Positions 9,191 through 18,139 of a DNA stretch of 64,000 nucleotides are shown here, piece after piece. The notes under the pieces are model-generated. The model was not told the DNA's origin. It saw nothing but the letters and a program-made list of their open reading frames with translations, and searched no databases. The stretch covers positions 61,980 to 125,979 of the forward strand of contig NZ_JAMQCO010000010.1 of assembly GCF_023702225.1 (NCBI RefSeq), written 5' to 3'. The DNA comes from Aureimonas altamirensis (GTDB lineage: Bacteria > Pseudomonadota > Alphaproteobacteria > Rhizobiales > Rhizobiaceae). The translations under genes were made by a program, and so were the position numbers. Position 1 is the first letter of the stretch, and the number at the start of each line of letters is the position of its first letter.

Positions 9191-10381
9191 TCAGCGTTCG
9201 ACCAGTCGCATGCGACGGTTGAACCAATTCATCACGATGGACACGGTGAGGCTCAATCCGAGGTAGACCGTCATCCAGATCATCACGACCTCGATGGACT
9301 GGCCCGACTGGTTGAGGACCGTCGATCCGACGGCGACGAGATCCGGATAGCCGATCGCGAGGCCCAGCGACGAATTCTTGGTCAGGTTGAGATACTGGCT
9401 CGTCAGCGGCGGGATGATGACCCGAAGGGCCTGCGGCACGATCACGAGGCGCAACGCGAGATTGCGTCGCAGCCCGAGGGAGGCTGCGGCCTCGCTTTGC
9501 CCCTTGGACACGGCCAGCACGCCGGCGCGCACGATCTCCGCGATGAAGGAGGCCGTATAGACCGAGAGGGCGAGGAAGATGGCCAGGAATTCCGGCCGGA
9601 CCTGGAAGCCGCCCGTCAGGTTGAAGGTGCCGCGCGTCGGAGTTTCCAGTGTCGCCGGCATGCCGGTTGCAAGGAAGACGACGAGGGGCAGTCCGACGAT
9701 CAGGCCGAGTGCGATCGGCCACAGCTTGCGCCTTTTGCCCGTCTTCATCTGCTGTGCACGGAACATCCGGCCAAGGACGACGGTGAGCACGATGCCGAGC
9801 AGCAGTGAGACACCTGTCAGCCAGGCCAGGTCACCCCAGATGGCGATGGGCGTCTGCAGGCCGCGGTTCGAGAGGTAGACTTCGAACGGAAACTCGATGG
9901 CCTGGCGCGGCAGCGGCAGCACCGCAAGCACGCCGAAATACCAGAACAGGATCACCAGCAGCGGCGGTATGTTGCGGAAGATCTCGACATAGGCCGTCGC
10001 CATGCTGCGCACGACGAAATTGTGAGACAGCCGGCCCAGCCCGACGATGAAACCGAGGATCGTCGCGAAGACTATTCCGGTTGCCGCCACGATGAGCGTG
10101 TTGACGAGACCGACCAGAAGGGCATGGCCGTAGGTGGAGTCGCTGGTGTAGCCGATCGGCACCTGCGAGATGTCGAAGCCGGCCCTCCCCTCGAGGAAGC
10201 CGAATCCGGAAGCGATGTTGGCTGAGCGAAGGTTGGTCGCGGTGTTATGAACGATCCACCAGCCGAAGGCGAAAATGGCGCCGACGAGCAGAACCTGGAT
10301 GACCAGGCCTCGCACCGTGGGATTTGTCCAAAGGCTTTCGCGAGCCTCAGCGGATTTCAACGACTGTATGTCTGCCGTCAT
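9191..10381 (-). CDS. aapQ: General L-amino acid ABC transporter, permease AapQ
   Basis: Inner-membrane permease of 396 residues. It begins with a cytoplasmic head, then WTNPTVRGLVIQVLLVGAIFAFGWWIVHN, the AapQ-type first span. The permease domain opens GHALLVGLVNTLIVAATGIVFATILGFIVGLGR, and the EAA-type loop reads FIAEIVRAGVLAVSKGQSEAAASLGL. The 396-residue length is normal for AapQ. It lies between aapJ and aapM, 56 bases before the latter, and forms the heteromeric membrane channel with AapM. The start codon ATG 10381 is preceded by GGAA. Confidence 0.94.
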   Translation of the reverse strand: MTADIQSLKSAEARESLWTNPTVRGLVIQVLLVGAIFAFGWWIVHNTATNLRSANIASGFGFLEGRAGFDISQVPIGYTSDSTYGHALLVGLVNTLIVAATGIVFATILGFIVGLGRLSHNFVVRSMATAYVEIFRNIPPLLVILFWYFGVLAVLPLPRQAIEFPFEVYLSNRGLQTPIAIWGDLAWLTGVSLLLGIVLTVVLGRMFRAQQMKTGKRRKLWPIALGLIVGLPLVVFLATGMPATLETPTRGTFNLTGGFQVRPEFLAIFLALSVYTASFIAEIVRAGVLAVSKGQSEAAASLGLRRNLALRLVIVPQALRVIIPPLTSQYLNLTKNSSLGLAIGYPDLVAVGSTVLNQSGQSIEVVMIWMTVYLGLSLTVSIVMNWFNRRMRLVER

Positions 10382-10417
10382 GAGGTTCCGTCAAATTTTT
10401 AAAGCGAAATGAAGAAA

Positions 10418-10441
10418 CCGCGGGCCACTCGGGGCCCGCGG
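10418..10441 (-). terminator. Stem-loop between aapJ and aapQ (attenuator or mRNA stabiliser)
   Basis: A perfect 9-bp stem (CCGCGGGCC / GGCCCGCGG, 6-base loop) lies 20 bases past the aapJ stop. The minus strand after it is T-rich but interrupted. Such hairpins commonly let a binding-protein gene be expressed more than the permease genes behind it. Confidence 0.7.
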
Positions 10442-10460
10442 TCGATTGTCGTGCCGTTGC

Positions 10461-11480
10461 TCAGCGAACCGGCGGCGCGTACTGCAATCCGCCGTTCGTC
10501 CACAGCGCGTTCTGGCCGCGGGCGATACCCAGCGGCGAACCCGCGCCGACGTTGCGCTCGAACATCTCGCCGTAGTTGCCGACGGCCTTGACGGCCTGGG
10601 CAGCCCAGTCGGCCGGCAGGCCGGCATCGGCGCCGAACGTGCCCTCGGTGCCGAGCAGGCGGCGGATCTCGACGTTGTCGGAGTTCTTCATCTCTTCGAC
10701 GTTCGCCTGCGTGATGCCGAACTCTTCGGCGTTCAGCAGGGCGAAGTGCACCCACTTGACGACGTCGAACCACTGCGGGTCACCCTGGCGCACCGCCGGG
10801 CCAAGGGGCTCCTTGGAGATGATTTCCGGCAGCACGATGTGCTCGTCCGCGTTGGCCAGCTCGAGACGCGAGGCATAAAGGCCGGAAGCGTCCGTCGTCA
10901 GCACGTCGCAGCGGCCGCTGTCGTAGGCGGCGTTCACGTCGGCCTGCGACTCGATGACGACCGGATTGTATTCGAGGTTGTTGGCGCGGAAATAGTCCGC
11001 GAGGTTCAGCTCGGTGGTGGTGCCGCTCTGCACGCAGACCGTGGCGCCCGAAAGCTGCAGCGCCGAATTGACGCCGAGCGCCTCGCGCACCATGAAGCCC
11101 TGGCCGTCATAGTAATTGATGCCTGCGAAATCCAGGCCCAGCGCCGTATCGCGGCTCATGGTCCAGGTGGTGTTGCGGGCCAGGACGTCGACCTCATTGT
11201 TCTGCAGGGCTGGGAAACGCTGCACGGCCGACAGCGGCGTGAACGTCACCTTCGTGCCGTCGCCGAAGATGGCGGCTGCGATGGCCCGGCAGTAATCGAC
11301 ATCGAGGCCGGCCCACTCGCCGTCGTCCTTCTGATAGCCGAAACCCGGAAGGCCGGTGTTGACGCCGCAGCGGACCGTACCGCGCTCCTTGGTGGCAGCG
11401 AGCGTCTGTGCGGATGCGGTCCCCGCCGCGACACCCAGAGCCGAGAGGCAGAGGGCGGCAGTCAGAAGCTTCAATTTCAT
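10461..11480 (-). CDS. aapJ: General L-amino acid ABC transporter, periplasmic binding protein
   Basis: A 339-residue exported binding protein that captures L-amino acids for AapQMP. The signal peptide MKLKLLTAALCLSALGVAAG is cut near ASAQ. The mature part shows RGTVRCGVNTGLPGFGYQKDDGEWAGLDVDYCRAIAAA, characteristic of AapJ/BztA. ATG 11480 has AAGG six bases upstream; an upstream in-frame ATG at 11519 would add residues that disrupt the signal peptide. It is the first gene of its operon and diverges from metC across 196 bases, an arrangement known in rhizobia. In rhizobia this operon responds to nitrogen control. Confidence 0.95.
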   Translation of the reverse strand: MKLKLLTAALCLSALGVAAGTASAQTLAATKERGTVRCGVNTGLPGFGYQKDDGEWAGLDVDYCRAIAAAIFGDGTKVTFTPLSAVQRFPALQNNEVDVLARNTTWTMSRDTALGLDFAGINYYDGQGFMVREALGVNSALQLSGATVCVQSGTTTELNLADYFRANNLEYNPVVIESQADVNAAYDSGRCDVLTTDASGLYASRLELANADEHIVLPEIISKEPLGPAVRQGDPQWFDVVKWVHFALLNAEEFGITQANVEEMKNSDNVEIRRLLGTEGTFGADAGLPADWAAQAVKAVGNYGEMFERNVGAGSPLGIARGQNALWTNGGLQYAPPVR

Positions 11481-11676
11481 GGAACACCTTCCGTTTGAAT
11501 ATGAACGTATCGAAATCATTGCCGACTTTCAGGCCACGCGGTATCCACGCCATGACTTCGACTGGCGACAATCACATGCGATAAAAATTGGCAGGTCAAG
11601 CTTCCGCCGCATTTTTTGCAAGAGCGAAAGGTGTACTCGAAATTACTGCACGTTCCGCGATCAAAAGGACGTAAAC
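11481..11676. promoter_or_regulatory. Divergent control region, aapJ / metC
   Basis: A 196-base AT-richer stretch separates the divergent aapJ and metC starts and must hold both promoters. I see no unambiguous -35/-10 pair or NtrC box by eye. Confidence 0.5.
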
Positions 11677-12858
11677 TTGAGCAACAATCAGAAGTCTTCA
11701 ACACGTAATCGTCATCTGCACACGCAGGCCGCTCACGCGGGGTGGGACCCGGCGACCCACGATGGCTTCATCCATCCGCCTGTCGTCCATGCGTCCACGG
11801 TTCTGTTTCCGGACACCGAAACCATGCGCAGGGGCGCACAGCGATATACTTACGGGCTTCGCGGCACACCGACGACCGAGGCGCTGGAGGCGGCGCTGGA
11901 CGCCATGGAAGGCTCTGCCGGAACGATCCTCGTCCCGTCCGGACTTGCGGCGATAACCGTACCTCTTCTGGCGTTCCTCGGCGCCGGGGATCATCTACTA
12001 TGCGTAGATTCCGTCTACGGACCGACGCGCCGCTTCTGCGCACAGATGTTGCAGCGCACAGGTGTGGATATCTCCTACTTCCACCCGGACGACGACCTCG
12101 AATCACACATTCGGCCCGAGACTCGGGTCGTCTTTCTCGAGGCGCCAGGCTCCAACACATTCGAAATGCTCGACGTAGCCCGCGCCTGCGAGATCGCCCA
12201 TGCGCGGGGCGCCGTGACGATGATGGACAACACTTGGGCGACGCCCATGTATTTCCGCCCTCTGGAACACGGGGTGGACCTGTCGATCCACGCCCTGACC
12301 AAATATCCTGCGGGCCATTCCGACGTGATGCTGGGCAGCGTGTCGGCCACGCGCGAAACCTACGGTCGCCTTCGCGAGGCGCAGATGGCACTCGGCGTCA
12401 ACGCCGCGCCCGACGATGCCTACCTGACGCTGCGCGGGCTGCGTACCATGCCCACCCGGATCGAGCGCCACGGCCGCTCCGCGCTGGCCATCGCCGAATG
12501 GCTGGAAAGCCATCCCGGCGTTGCGCGCGTTCTTCACCCGGCCTTGCCGTCCTTCGGCGGCAACGCACTTTTCGAACGGCAGTTCACCGGCTCCACCGGC
12601 CTCTTCTCGATAGTGCTGAACGGCGGCGGCGACCGTGAGGCGGCATCATTCCTGGATGCGCTGGAGCTGTTCGGACTCGGCTATTCCTGGGGCGGGTTCG
12701 AAAGCCTCGCGCTTCAGCCGGACTTGTCCGACCGCGTCGCCGCCAAGGCGCCGACGGAAGGCCCCGTCATCCGGCTGCAGATCGGCCTGGAGGACGTTTC
12801 GGACCTTCAGGAGGATCTGGAGCGCGGATTTGCCGCCGTGGCGGCGGCGCGCGCGTAA
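11677..12858 (+). CDS. metC: Cystathionine beta-lyase
   Basis: PLP enzyme of 393 residues that splits cystathionine to homocysteine, pyruvate and ammonia in methionine synthesis. Motifs include RYTYGLRGTPTTEALEAALDAMEG, the PSGLAAI phosphate loop, the cofactor Asp in TMMDNTWATP and the Schiff-base lysine 209 in SIHALTKYPAGHSDVMLGS. The start is taken as TTG 11677, with AAAAGGAC seven bases upstream; the frame is open further upstream but lacks family-like sequence. C-S lyases of this group also act on cysteine or cystine, which would suit the neighbouring amino acid importer. Context divergent from aapJ is conserved in rhizobia. Confidence 0.92.
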   Translation: MSNNQKSSTRNRHLHTQAAHAGWDPATHDGFIHPPVVHASTVLFPDTETMRRGAQRYTYGLRGTPTTEALEAALDAMEGSAGTILVPSGLAAITVPLLAFLGAGDHLLCVDSVYGPTRRFCAQMLQRTGVDISYFHPDDDLESHIRPETRVVFLEAPGSNTFEMLDVARACEIAHARGAVTMMDNTWATPMYFRPLEHGVDLSIHALTKYPAGHSDVMLGSVSATRETYGRLREAQMALGVNAAPDDAYLTLRGLRTMPTRIERHGRSALAIAEWLESHPGVARVLHPALPSFGGNALFERQFTGSTGLFSIVLNGGGDREAASFLDALELFGLGYSWGGFESLALQPDLSDRVAAKAPTEGPVIRLQIGLEDVSDLQEDLERGFAAVAAARA

Positions 12859-12897
12859 CTCTTGGGAGCGGCGTGCGTCCTCCTGGCATTGCCCACG

Positions 12898-13722
12898 TCA
12901 CGACCGGTGGCGTGGGGCGATATCCTGCTTCATCTTGTCGAACTGCTTGCGCAGCTTTTCAGGCGGCTGACGCGGTTTCAGATCGACCCCGTGCGACAGG
13001 CGCTCCGCGATCGCCTCCAACGCCGTGATGCGGGCGTAGCGCTTGTCGTTGGCCGGCACGAGAACCCATGGGGCGTTCCCGACGCCGGTCCGCGACAGCA
13101 TGTCGTTGGCGGCATCCTCGTAGTCGTACCATTTGTCGCGATTGCGAAAATCCTCGTAGCTCAGCTTCCACCGCTTCAGCGGATCTTCCATGCGGTCGCG
13201 GAAGCGCACGAACTGCTCCTCCGCGGTTATATAAAGGAAAACCTTGGCGACGCGGATACCGTCGTCGGTGAGGGACCGTTCGAACGCGACGATCTCGTCA
13301 TAGGCGCGGCGCCATTCGGCCTCGCTTGCATAGCCTTCCACCCGCTCGACCAGAACACGGCCGTACCAGGAGCGGTCGAAGACGGCGATGCCGCCTTTCT
13401 GCGGCAGCTTTTCCCAGAAGCGCGCCATGTAGTGACGTTGCCTGTCGGCCTCGGAAGGCGCGGAAATCGGCCATACCTTGAAGCCGCGCGGATCCATCAC
13501 CGTCGACATCCGCCTTATCGTGCCGCCCTTGCCGGCGGCATCCCACCCTTCGAAGACGACGACGGCGCTATCGCCCGTGTTCAGATACGCCTGCTGTATC
13601 TGCACGAAGGTCTTCTGCACGGCCTTCATGCGGCGCTTGTATTCCGTCTTGTCCAGGCGCAGCGCCATGTCGAGCCGGTCGAGACGGGGCGCTCCCCCAT
13701 TGTCGGAAATGGTCGTGTCCAT
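12898..13722 (-). CDS. ppk2: Polyphosphate kinase 2 family protein
   Basis: A 274-residue PPK2 enzyme, which moves phosphate between polyphosphate and nucleotides. It has Walker A GWDAAGKGG (59-67) with the following TIRR, the lid arginines, the Walker B-like VFDRSWYGRVLVERVEG (D116) and the conserved WKLSYED-RNRDKWYDYEDAANDML segment. The single-domain length suits a class that phosphorylates nucleoside mono- or diphosphates; which nucleotide cannot be told from sequence alone. Start ATG 13722. It converges on metC with 39 bases between stops and stands alone. Confidence 0.9.
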   Translation of the reverse strand: MDTTISDNGGAPRLDRLDMALRLDKTEYKRRMKAVQKTFVQIQQAYLNTGDSAVVVFEGWDAAGKGGTIRRMSTVMDPRGFKVWPISAPSEADRQRHYMARFWEKLPQKGGIAVFDRSWYGRVLVERVEGYASEAEWRRAYDEIVAFERSLTDDGIRVAKVFLYITAEEQFVRFRDRMEDPLKRWKLSYEDFRNRDKWYDYEDAANDMLSRTGVGNAPWVLVPANDKRYARITALEAIAERLSHGVDLKPRQPPEKLRKQFDKMKQDIAPRHRS

Positions 13723-13734
13723 GCCGTACCCTCG

Positions 13735-13763
13735 AAAAAAGAGAGCGGCACGAGGCCGCTCTC
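13735..13763 (-). terminator. Intrinsic terminator without an assigned gene (possible sRNA 3' end)
   Basis: On the minus strand a 9-bp perfect stem (GAGAGCGGC / GCCGCTCTC) is followed by six T. It lies 12 bases upstream of the ppk2 start, and no minus-strand gene precedes it. The transcript it ends must begin in 13764-13956. Confidence 0.65.
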
Positions 13764-13956
13764 AAGTCTGGCTGGAGTATCAGGTCACGAAACCCGATGA
13801 TCGTAGAATGCGCATGGGTCGATTTGGTTGCCGCATGACGATCGCATCGCAACCAAGCGTCGCCTGCGACGTTTAGGACCGGAACGCCCGACCGGCGTGG
13901 CGAGGCGCTGCCAGTTGCCCCGACAAAAGACAAAAGCCAGGCGCAGGAGATTATGC

Positions 13957-15000
13957 ATGTTCCGCGACAAGCCCACGGCCTATGACAGGCTGACGGACGC
14001 CATCAGCGATATCGGTGACCGGATCGTTGAGCTCGAAAGCCAGATAGCCGACCGGGTCAACCCCAAGCCGAGCACGTTCGAGCGCCTCAAGCGAGAAGTC
14101 TCCCGTCTTCCCGGCCTGCCGCATCAGCGCGGCCGGTGGGATTTCCTGTCCAACCTGCATTTGCCGAGCGCCGACGACGCGCGCGACCATCTCGATCGGG
14201 CCCAGCGCTCGCTGCGCTCCGGCGCCCATGAGGTCGGCGACCATGTGAGGGAAGGCGCGGGCACCCTGCGCTCGTACCTGCCGGCGATCACGCCCGCTTT
14301 GGGCAGCCTTCGCCTGCCCGGCGCCTCGGACATCAAGGCGCTGCGCCGCCGCCACCGCCCGCAGGGGCTGCTGGACCATGTGCGCAACAATCCCGGCCTG
14401 TCGACCGCCGTGGTGGTGGGCGGCGTCGTCCTTGCCGCCGGTGCGGCGCTTTATGCCAGCAACAAGATCGCAGAGCACGCCGAGGAACCGGACTACGATG
14501 TCGTCCGGAAGGAAGGCGACATCGAGATCCGCGACTACGAGGCGATGCTCGTGGCGGAGACCGTCAAGGGCGGTTACCACGAAAAGGCGCGCCGCCTCGG
14601 TTTCGAGGCGCTCTACAATTTCATCCGGGCTCATAACAGGTCCGGAAAGAAAATCGCCATGACGACGCCGGTCCTGCAGCAGCTTTCCGAGGGTGACGGA
14701 AAGGCCAAAGGATGGGCGATCCGCTTTATCATGCCGAGCAAGTATTCCAAATCGAGCCTGCCGGCCCCCGAGACGGACGATGTACGCATCGAGGAGGTTC
14801 CGGCGCGCCGGATGGTGGCCATCCGCTTCGGCGGCGTATTCAACGCGTCGCTCGCCAGCAAGAAGCTCATGGCGCTCTACAACTATCTCGCGGACGAAAA
14901 CCTGAAGCAGAAGGGCGATCCGGTCTACGCCTTCTACAATCCGCCATGGACCCCCGGCTTCCTTCGCCGGAACGAGATCCTCATCGAAGTCGAATCTTGA
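13957..15000 (+). CDS. SOUL family heme-binding protein with N-terminal extension
   Basis: A 347-residue protein. The C-terminal half (about 175-347) is a SOUL/HBP domain, beginning EPDYDVVRKEGDIEIRDYE and containing KIAMTTPVLQQ, IRFIMPSKYS, RRMVAIRFGG and FYNPPWTPGFLRRNEI. SOUL proteins bind heme or porphyrin. One hydrophobic segment (about 148-168, STAVVVGGVVLAAGAALYAS) probably anchors it in the membrane. The N-terminal 145 residues are polar, helical and rich in Arg/His, and I do not recognise them. ATG 13957 has CAGGAG seven bases upstream. A hairpin terminator follows, so it is monocistronic. The cellular role is unknown. Confidence 0.87.
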   Translation: MFRDKPTAYDRLTDAISDIGDRIVELESQIADRVNPKPSTFERLKREVSRLPGLPHQRGRWDFLSNLHLPSADDARDHLDRAQRSLRSGAHEVGDHVREGAGTLRSYLPAITPALGSLRLPGASDIKALRRRHRPQGLLDHVRNNPGLSTAVVVGGVVLAAGAALYASNKIAEHAEEPDYDVVRKEGDIEIRDYEAMLVAETVKGGYHEKARRLGFEALYNFIRAHNRSGKKIAMTTPVLQQLSEGDGKAKGWAIRFIMPSKYSKSSLPAPETDDVRIEEVPARRMVAIRFGGVFNASLASKKLMALYNYLADENLKQKGDPVYAFYNPPWTPGFLRRNEILIEVES

Positions 15001-15046
15001 TGGTAAAATGATACCACCGCGTGTGGTTTCATGATACCTCACAGCG

Positions 15047-15070
15047 AAACCCCCGGTTTTCCGGGGGTTT
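15047..15070 (+). terminator. Hairpin terminator after the SOUL gene
   Basis: A perfect 10-bp stem (AAACCCCCGG, loop TTTT, CCGGGGGTTT) lies 46 bases past the SOUL stop. The T-tract is only the three T of the stem. Confidence 0.75.
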
Positions 15071-15108
15071 CATGCGCTACGGTACTGCAGAATTCTGCCG
15101 TCCGCGGC

Positions 15109-15137
15109 TTGATTGCCGCACGGTTTGCCGTTATGGA
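15109..15137 (+). promoter_or_regulatory. Candidate sigma-70 promoter of rplM-rpsI
   Basis: TTGATT (15109-15114), a 17-base spacer and TATGGA (15132-15137) precede rplM by about 90 bases. The leader also carries an 8-bp stem-loop (15177-15184 with 15193-15200) just before the rplM ribosome site, where L13 autoregulation could act. Confidence 0.5.
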
Positions 15138-15225
15138 ATGCGTCGAAAGCGGCCGATCGGTCGCCTTTTTCATGTGTCGGGGGCTGACCCCGGCCCCCGA
15201 ACGCACCTTTCCAAAGGGCATTGAG

Positions 15226-15690
15226 ATGAAAACCTTCTCGCAGAAGAACGAGACGGTCGAGAAGAAGTGGATCCTGATCGACGCCGAAGGGCTTGTCGTC
15301 GGCCGCCTCGCGTCGCTCGTCGCGCTCCGCCTTCGTGGCAAGCATAAGCCGACCTTCACCCCGCACATCGACGACGGCGACAACGTCATCATCGTCAATG
15401 CCGACAAGGTGGTGTTCACCGGCAAGAAGTTCCAGGACAAGACCTATTATTGGCACACCGGCTATGCCGGCGGCATCAAGGAGCGCAAGGCGCGCGAAAT
15501 CCTCGAAGGCCGCTTTCCCGAGCGCGTGCTCGAGAAGGCCGTCGAGCGCATGCTGCCGCGTGGTCCGCTTGGCCGCCGCCAGTTGAAGAACCTGCGCGTC
15601 TATGCCGGCGCCGAGCATCCGCACACGGCCCAGACGCCCGAAACGCTGGATGTCAAGGCGCTCAACGCCAAGAACACGAGGGCTGCATAA
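15226..15690 (+). CDS. rplM: 50S ribosomal protein L13
   Basis: A 154-residue large-subunit protein binding 23S rRNA. Characteristic stretches are [41 protein letters not shown] and [31 protein letters not shown] 15226 (MKTFSQKNE) gives the family N-terminus and length. Its stop overlaps the rpsI start by one base (TAATG), so the two are translationally coupled. The order rplM-rpsI is nearly universal. Confidence 0.98.
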   Translation: MKTFSQKNETVEKKWILIDAEGLVVGRLASLVALRLRGKHKPTFTPHIDDGDNVIIVNADKVVFTGKKFQDKTYYWHTGYAGGIKERKAREILEGRFPERVLEKAVERMLPRGPLGRRQLKNLRVYAGAEHPHTAQTPETLDVKALNAKNTRAA

Positions 15691-16163
15691 TGGCCGATCT
15701 GAACTCCCTCCAGGATCTCGGCGCCAGCCCGGCCGCGCAGCCGGAAGCGCCCGTCCACGTCCAGAAGCTGGATGCCCAGGGCCGCGCCTACGCGACCGGC
15801 AAGCGCAAGGACGCCGTCGCTCGCGTCTGGGTGAAGCCGGGCAGCGGCAAGATCACCATCAACAACCGTGACTTTTCGGACTATTTCGCCCGTCCGGTGC
15901 TGCAGATGGTGCTGCGTCAGCCCATCGTCGCGGCAGCGCGCGATGGCCAGTTCGACGTCGTCGCCACGGTTGCCGGCGGCGGTCTTTCCGGTCAGGCCGG
16001 CGCAGTGCGCCACGGCATCTCGCGCGCCCTCACCTACTACGAGCCGGGCCTGCGCTCGGTTCTCAAGAAGGGCGGCTTCCTGACGCGCGACAGCCGTACG
16101 GTAGAGCGCAAGAAGTACGGCAAGGCCAAGGCCCGTCGTTCGTTCCAGTTCTCGAAGCGCTGA
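15690..16163 (+). CDS. rpsI: 30S ribosomal protein S9
   Basis: A 157-residue small-subunit protein whose C-terminal tail reaches the P-site tRNA. The first 30 residues ([14 protein letters not shown]...) are an alphaproteobacterial extension. The core begins [27 protein letters not shown] and ends with the basic [17 protein letters not shown] tail. The start shares one base with the rplM stop. A strong terminator follows at 16193-16220. Confidence 0.98.
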   Translation: MADLNSLQDLGASPAAQPEAPVHVQKLDAQGRAYATGKRKDAVARVWVKPGSGKITINNRDFSDYFARPVLQMVLRQPIVAAARDGQFDVVATVAGGGLSGQAGAVRHGISRALTYYEPGLRSVLKKGGFLTRDSRTVERKKYGKAKARRSFQFSKR

Positions 16164-16192
16164 CATTCAGGCGTTTCATTCAGGACTTACGA

Positions 16193-16220
16193 GGGTCGCA
16201 GGAAACTGCGGCCCTTTTTT
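16193..16220 (+). terminator. Rho-independent terminator of rplM-rpsI
   Basis: A 9-bp stem with one G-U pair (GGGTCGCAG, loop GAAA, CTGCGGCCC) is followed by six T. It lies 30 bases past rpsI. Confidence 0.92.
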
Positions 16221-16244
16221 CATTCTTGCGAGCGGAGCATGGCC

Positions 16245-17222
16245 ATGGCCGGAAAATCGATCGACCACGCGTTCACCGCCACCGGCAATCTCGGTGCGGC
16301 ATCCGACCCGACCTATGCGGGCGTACCCTCGTTTCTGCGTCGCCGCTTCACCAAGGAGGTATCGGGCACCGACGCCACCGTCTGGGGCATACCCTTCGAC
16401 AGCGCCGTATCGAACCGGCCGGGCGCGCGCTTCGGTCCGGCGGCCATCCGCCGCGCCTCGGCGATCTTCGACAACGATCCGCAATATCCCTTCGGCCTCG
16501 ACCTGTTCGAGCGCATGAGCGTCGTGGATTATGGCGATTGCCTCATCGATTATCGCCTGCCCGAGACCGCGCACGACCTCATCCACCAGGAGGCATCCGC
16601 CCTTCTGGCGAAAACCGAATTCCTTTTGACGCTCGGCGGCGACCATTCGATCACCTGGCCGCTGCTGCGGGCCCATGCGGACAGGCACGGCCCCCTCGGG
16701 CTCGTCCATTTCGACGCGCATCAAGACACCTGGCCCATCGCCGTCGCGCCTGACGGAACGCGACGCGTCGACCACGGCTCTTTCCTGCTCGCGGCGGTCG
16801 AGGCCGGCATCGTCGATCCCCGGCGGTCCATCCAGGTCGGCATCCGCACCCATGCGCCCGAAAGCTGCGGCATCGAGATCATCCATGGCGACGCGCTGGA
16901 CGAGATGAGCGCCGCCGAGATCGCCGCGCGCATCGCGGCCCGCGCAGGCGCGGGCCCTGCATACCTGACATTCGATATCGACTGCCTCGACGTGGCCTTC
17001 GCGCCGGGCACCGGAACGCCCGTGGCCGGGGGGCCTTCCAGCGCGCGGATGCTGGCGGTGCTGCGCAAGCTCGGACACCTTCCCATCGTGGGAGCCGACA
17101 TCGTGGAGGTATCGCCGCCCTACGACCACGCGGACATGACCGCGATTGCCGCCGCAACGGTGGCTATGTATATGCTCGGCCTGAGGGCCGAAAGGCTTGG
17201 AAGCGGAGTAAGGCAGGCATGA
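16245..17222 (+). CDS. speB: Agmatinase / ureohydrolase family protein
   Basis: A 325-residue binuclear manganese ureohydrolase; the family's agmatinases convert agmatine to putrescine and urea. The metal-binding motifs are all present: GGDHS, DAHQDT and [26 protein letters not shown] near the N-terminus is also typical. Two ATGs compete; 16245 (MAGKSID) has GGAG seven bases upstream, while 16239 would leave one base. It overlaps argC by four bases (ATGA), so the two are coupled, a gene order known in rhizobia. Guanidinobutyrase or a related activity is possible, because substrate residues are not diagnostic here. Confidence 0.88.
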   Translation: MAGKSIDHAFTATGNLGAASDPTYAGVPSFLRRRFTKEVSGTDATVWGIPFDSAVSNRPGARFGPAAIRRASAIFDNDPQYPFGLDLFERMSVVDYGDCLIDYRLPETAHDLIHQEASALLAKTEFLLTLGGDHSITWPLLRAHADRHGPLGLVHFDAHQDTWPIAVAPDGTRRVDHGSFLLAAVEAGIVDPRRSIQVGIRTHAPESCGIEIIHGDALDEMSAAEIAARIAARAGAGPAYLTFDIDCLDVAFAPGTGTPVAGGPSSARMLAVLRKLGHLPIVGADIVEVSPPYDHADMTAIAAATVAMYMLGLRAERLGSGVRQA

Positions 17223-18139
17223 AACCGCGCATCTTCATCGACGGCGAGCATGGCACGACGGGCCTTCAGATACGCGCGCGCCTGGCCGGCCGCGACGATA
17301 TCGAGCTGACGTCGATTCCCGAGGCGGACAGGCGCAACGCAGCCTTGCGCGAAGAGATGCTGCGCGCCGCCGATATCGCCATATTGTGCCTGCCGGACGA
17401 TGCGTCGCGCGACGTCGTCACCCTTCTGGGCGGCGATAATTCCACGCGGGTGATCGACACCAGCACCGCGTTCCGCACCGCCGAGGGCTGGGTCTACGGC
17501 TTTGCCGAACTGGAGCCCGCGCAGGCCGGGCGTATCCGCGAGGCGCGCTTCGTCGCCAACCCGGGGTGCTACCCGACAGGTGCGATCGCCTTGTTGCGGC
17601 CGCTGCGGGATGCCGGCCTGTTGCCGGCCGACTATCCCGTGTCGGTCAATGCGGTGTCGGGCTATACGGGCGGCGGCAAGCAGATGATCGCCCAGATGGA
17701 AGATCCTTCGCGCCAGGACGCCATTGCCTCCCCGCACTTCCTGTACGGGCTGGACCTGCAGCACAAGCACCTGCCCGAGATGCGAACCTATGGCCGGCTG
17801 CCGAAGGATCCGATCTTCGCGCCTTCGGTCGGGCGTTTCGCACAGGGGATGCTCGTGCAGGTGCCGTTGCATCTGGAGGGCGTCTCGCCCGAGACGATCC
17901 ACGCGGCGCTGGCCGAGCATTACGAGGGGCAGGATATCGTGACGGTGGCGTCGCTGACCGAAAGCGCCGGGCTGAAGCGCCTGGACCCGACGGAACTGGC
18001 AGGTACCGACCGCATGAAGTTGCACGTCTTCTCGTCAAAGGACGGAAGCCGAGTCAACCTCGTGGCTTTGCTGGACAATCTCGGCAAAGGCGCTTCCGGC
18101 GCAGCCGTCCAGAACATGGACCTGATGCTCGCTTCCTGA
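17219..18139 (+). CDS. argC: N-acetyl-gamma-glutamyl-phosphate reductase (short type)
   Basis: Reduces N-acetylglutamyl phosphate to the semialdehyde with NADPH, the third step of arginine synthesis. At 306 residues it is the short type found in alphaproteobacteria. It shows the N-terminal [17 protein letters not shown] cofactor site and the catalytic cysteine 117 in [23 protein letters not shown] and LQHKHLPEM are conserved substrate-site segments. It is coupled to speB and ends directly against the ctaA stop on the other strand, with no base between them. Confidence 0.95.
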   Translation: MKPRIFIDGEHGTTGLQIRARLAGRDDIELTSIPEADRRNAALREEMLRAADIAILCLPDDASRDVVTLLGGDNSTRVIDTSTAFRTAEGWVYGFAELEPAQAGRIREARFVANPGCYPTGAIALLRPLRDAGLLPADYPVSVNAVSGYTGGGKQMIAQMEDPSRQDAIASPHFLYGLDLQHKHLPEMRTYGRLPKDPIFAPSVGRFAQGMLVQVPLHLEGVSPETIHAALAEHYEGQDIVTVASLTESAGLKRLDPTELAGTDRMKLHVFSSKDGSRVNLVALLDNLGKGASGAAVQNMDLMLAS

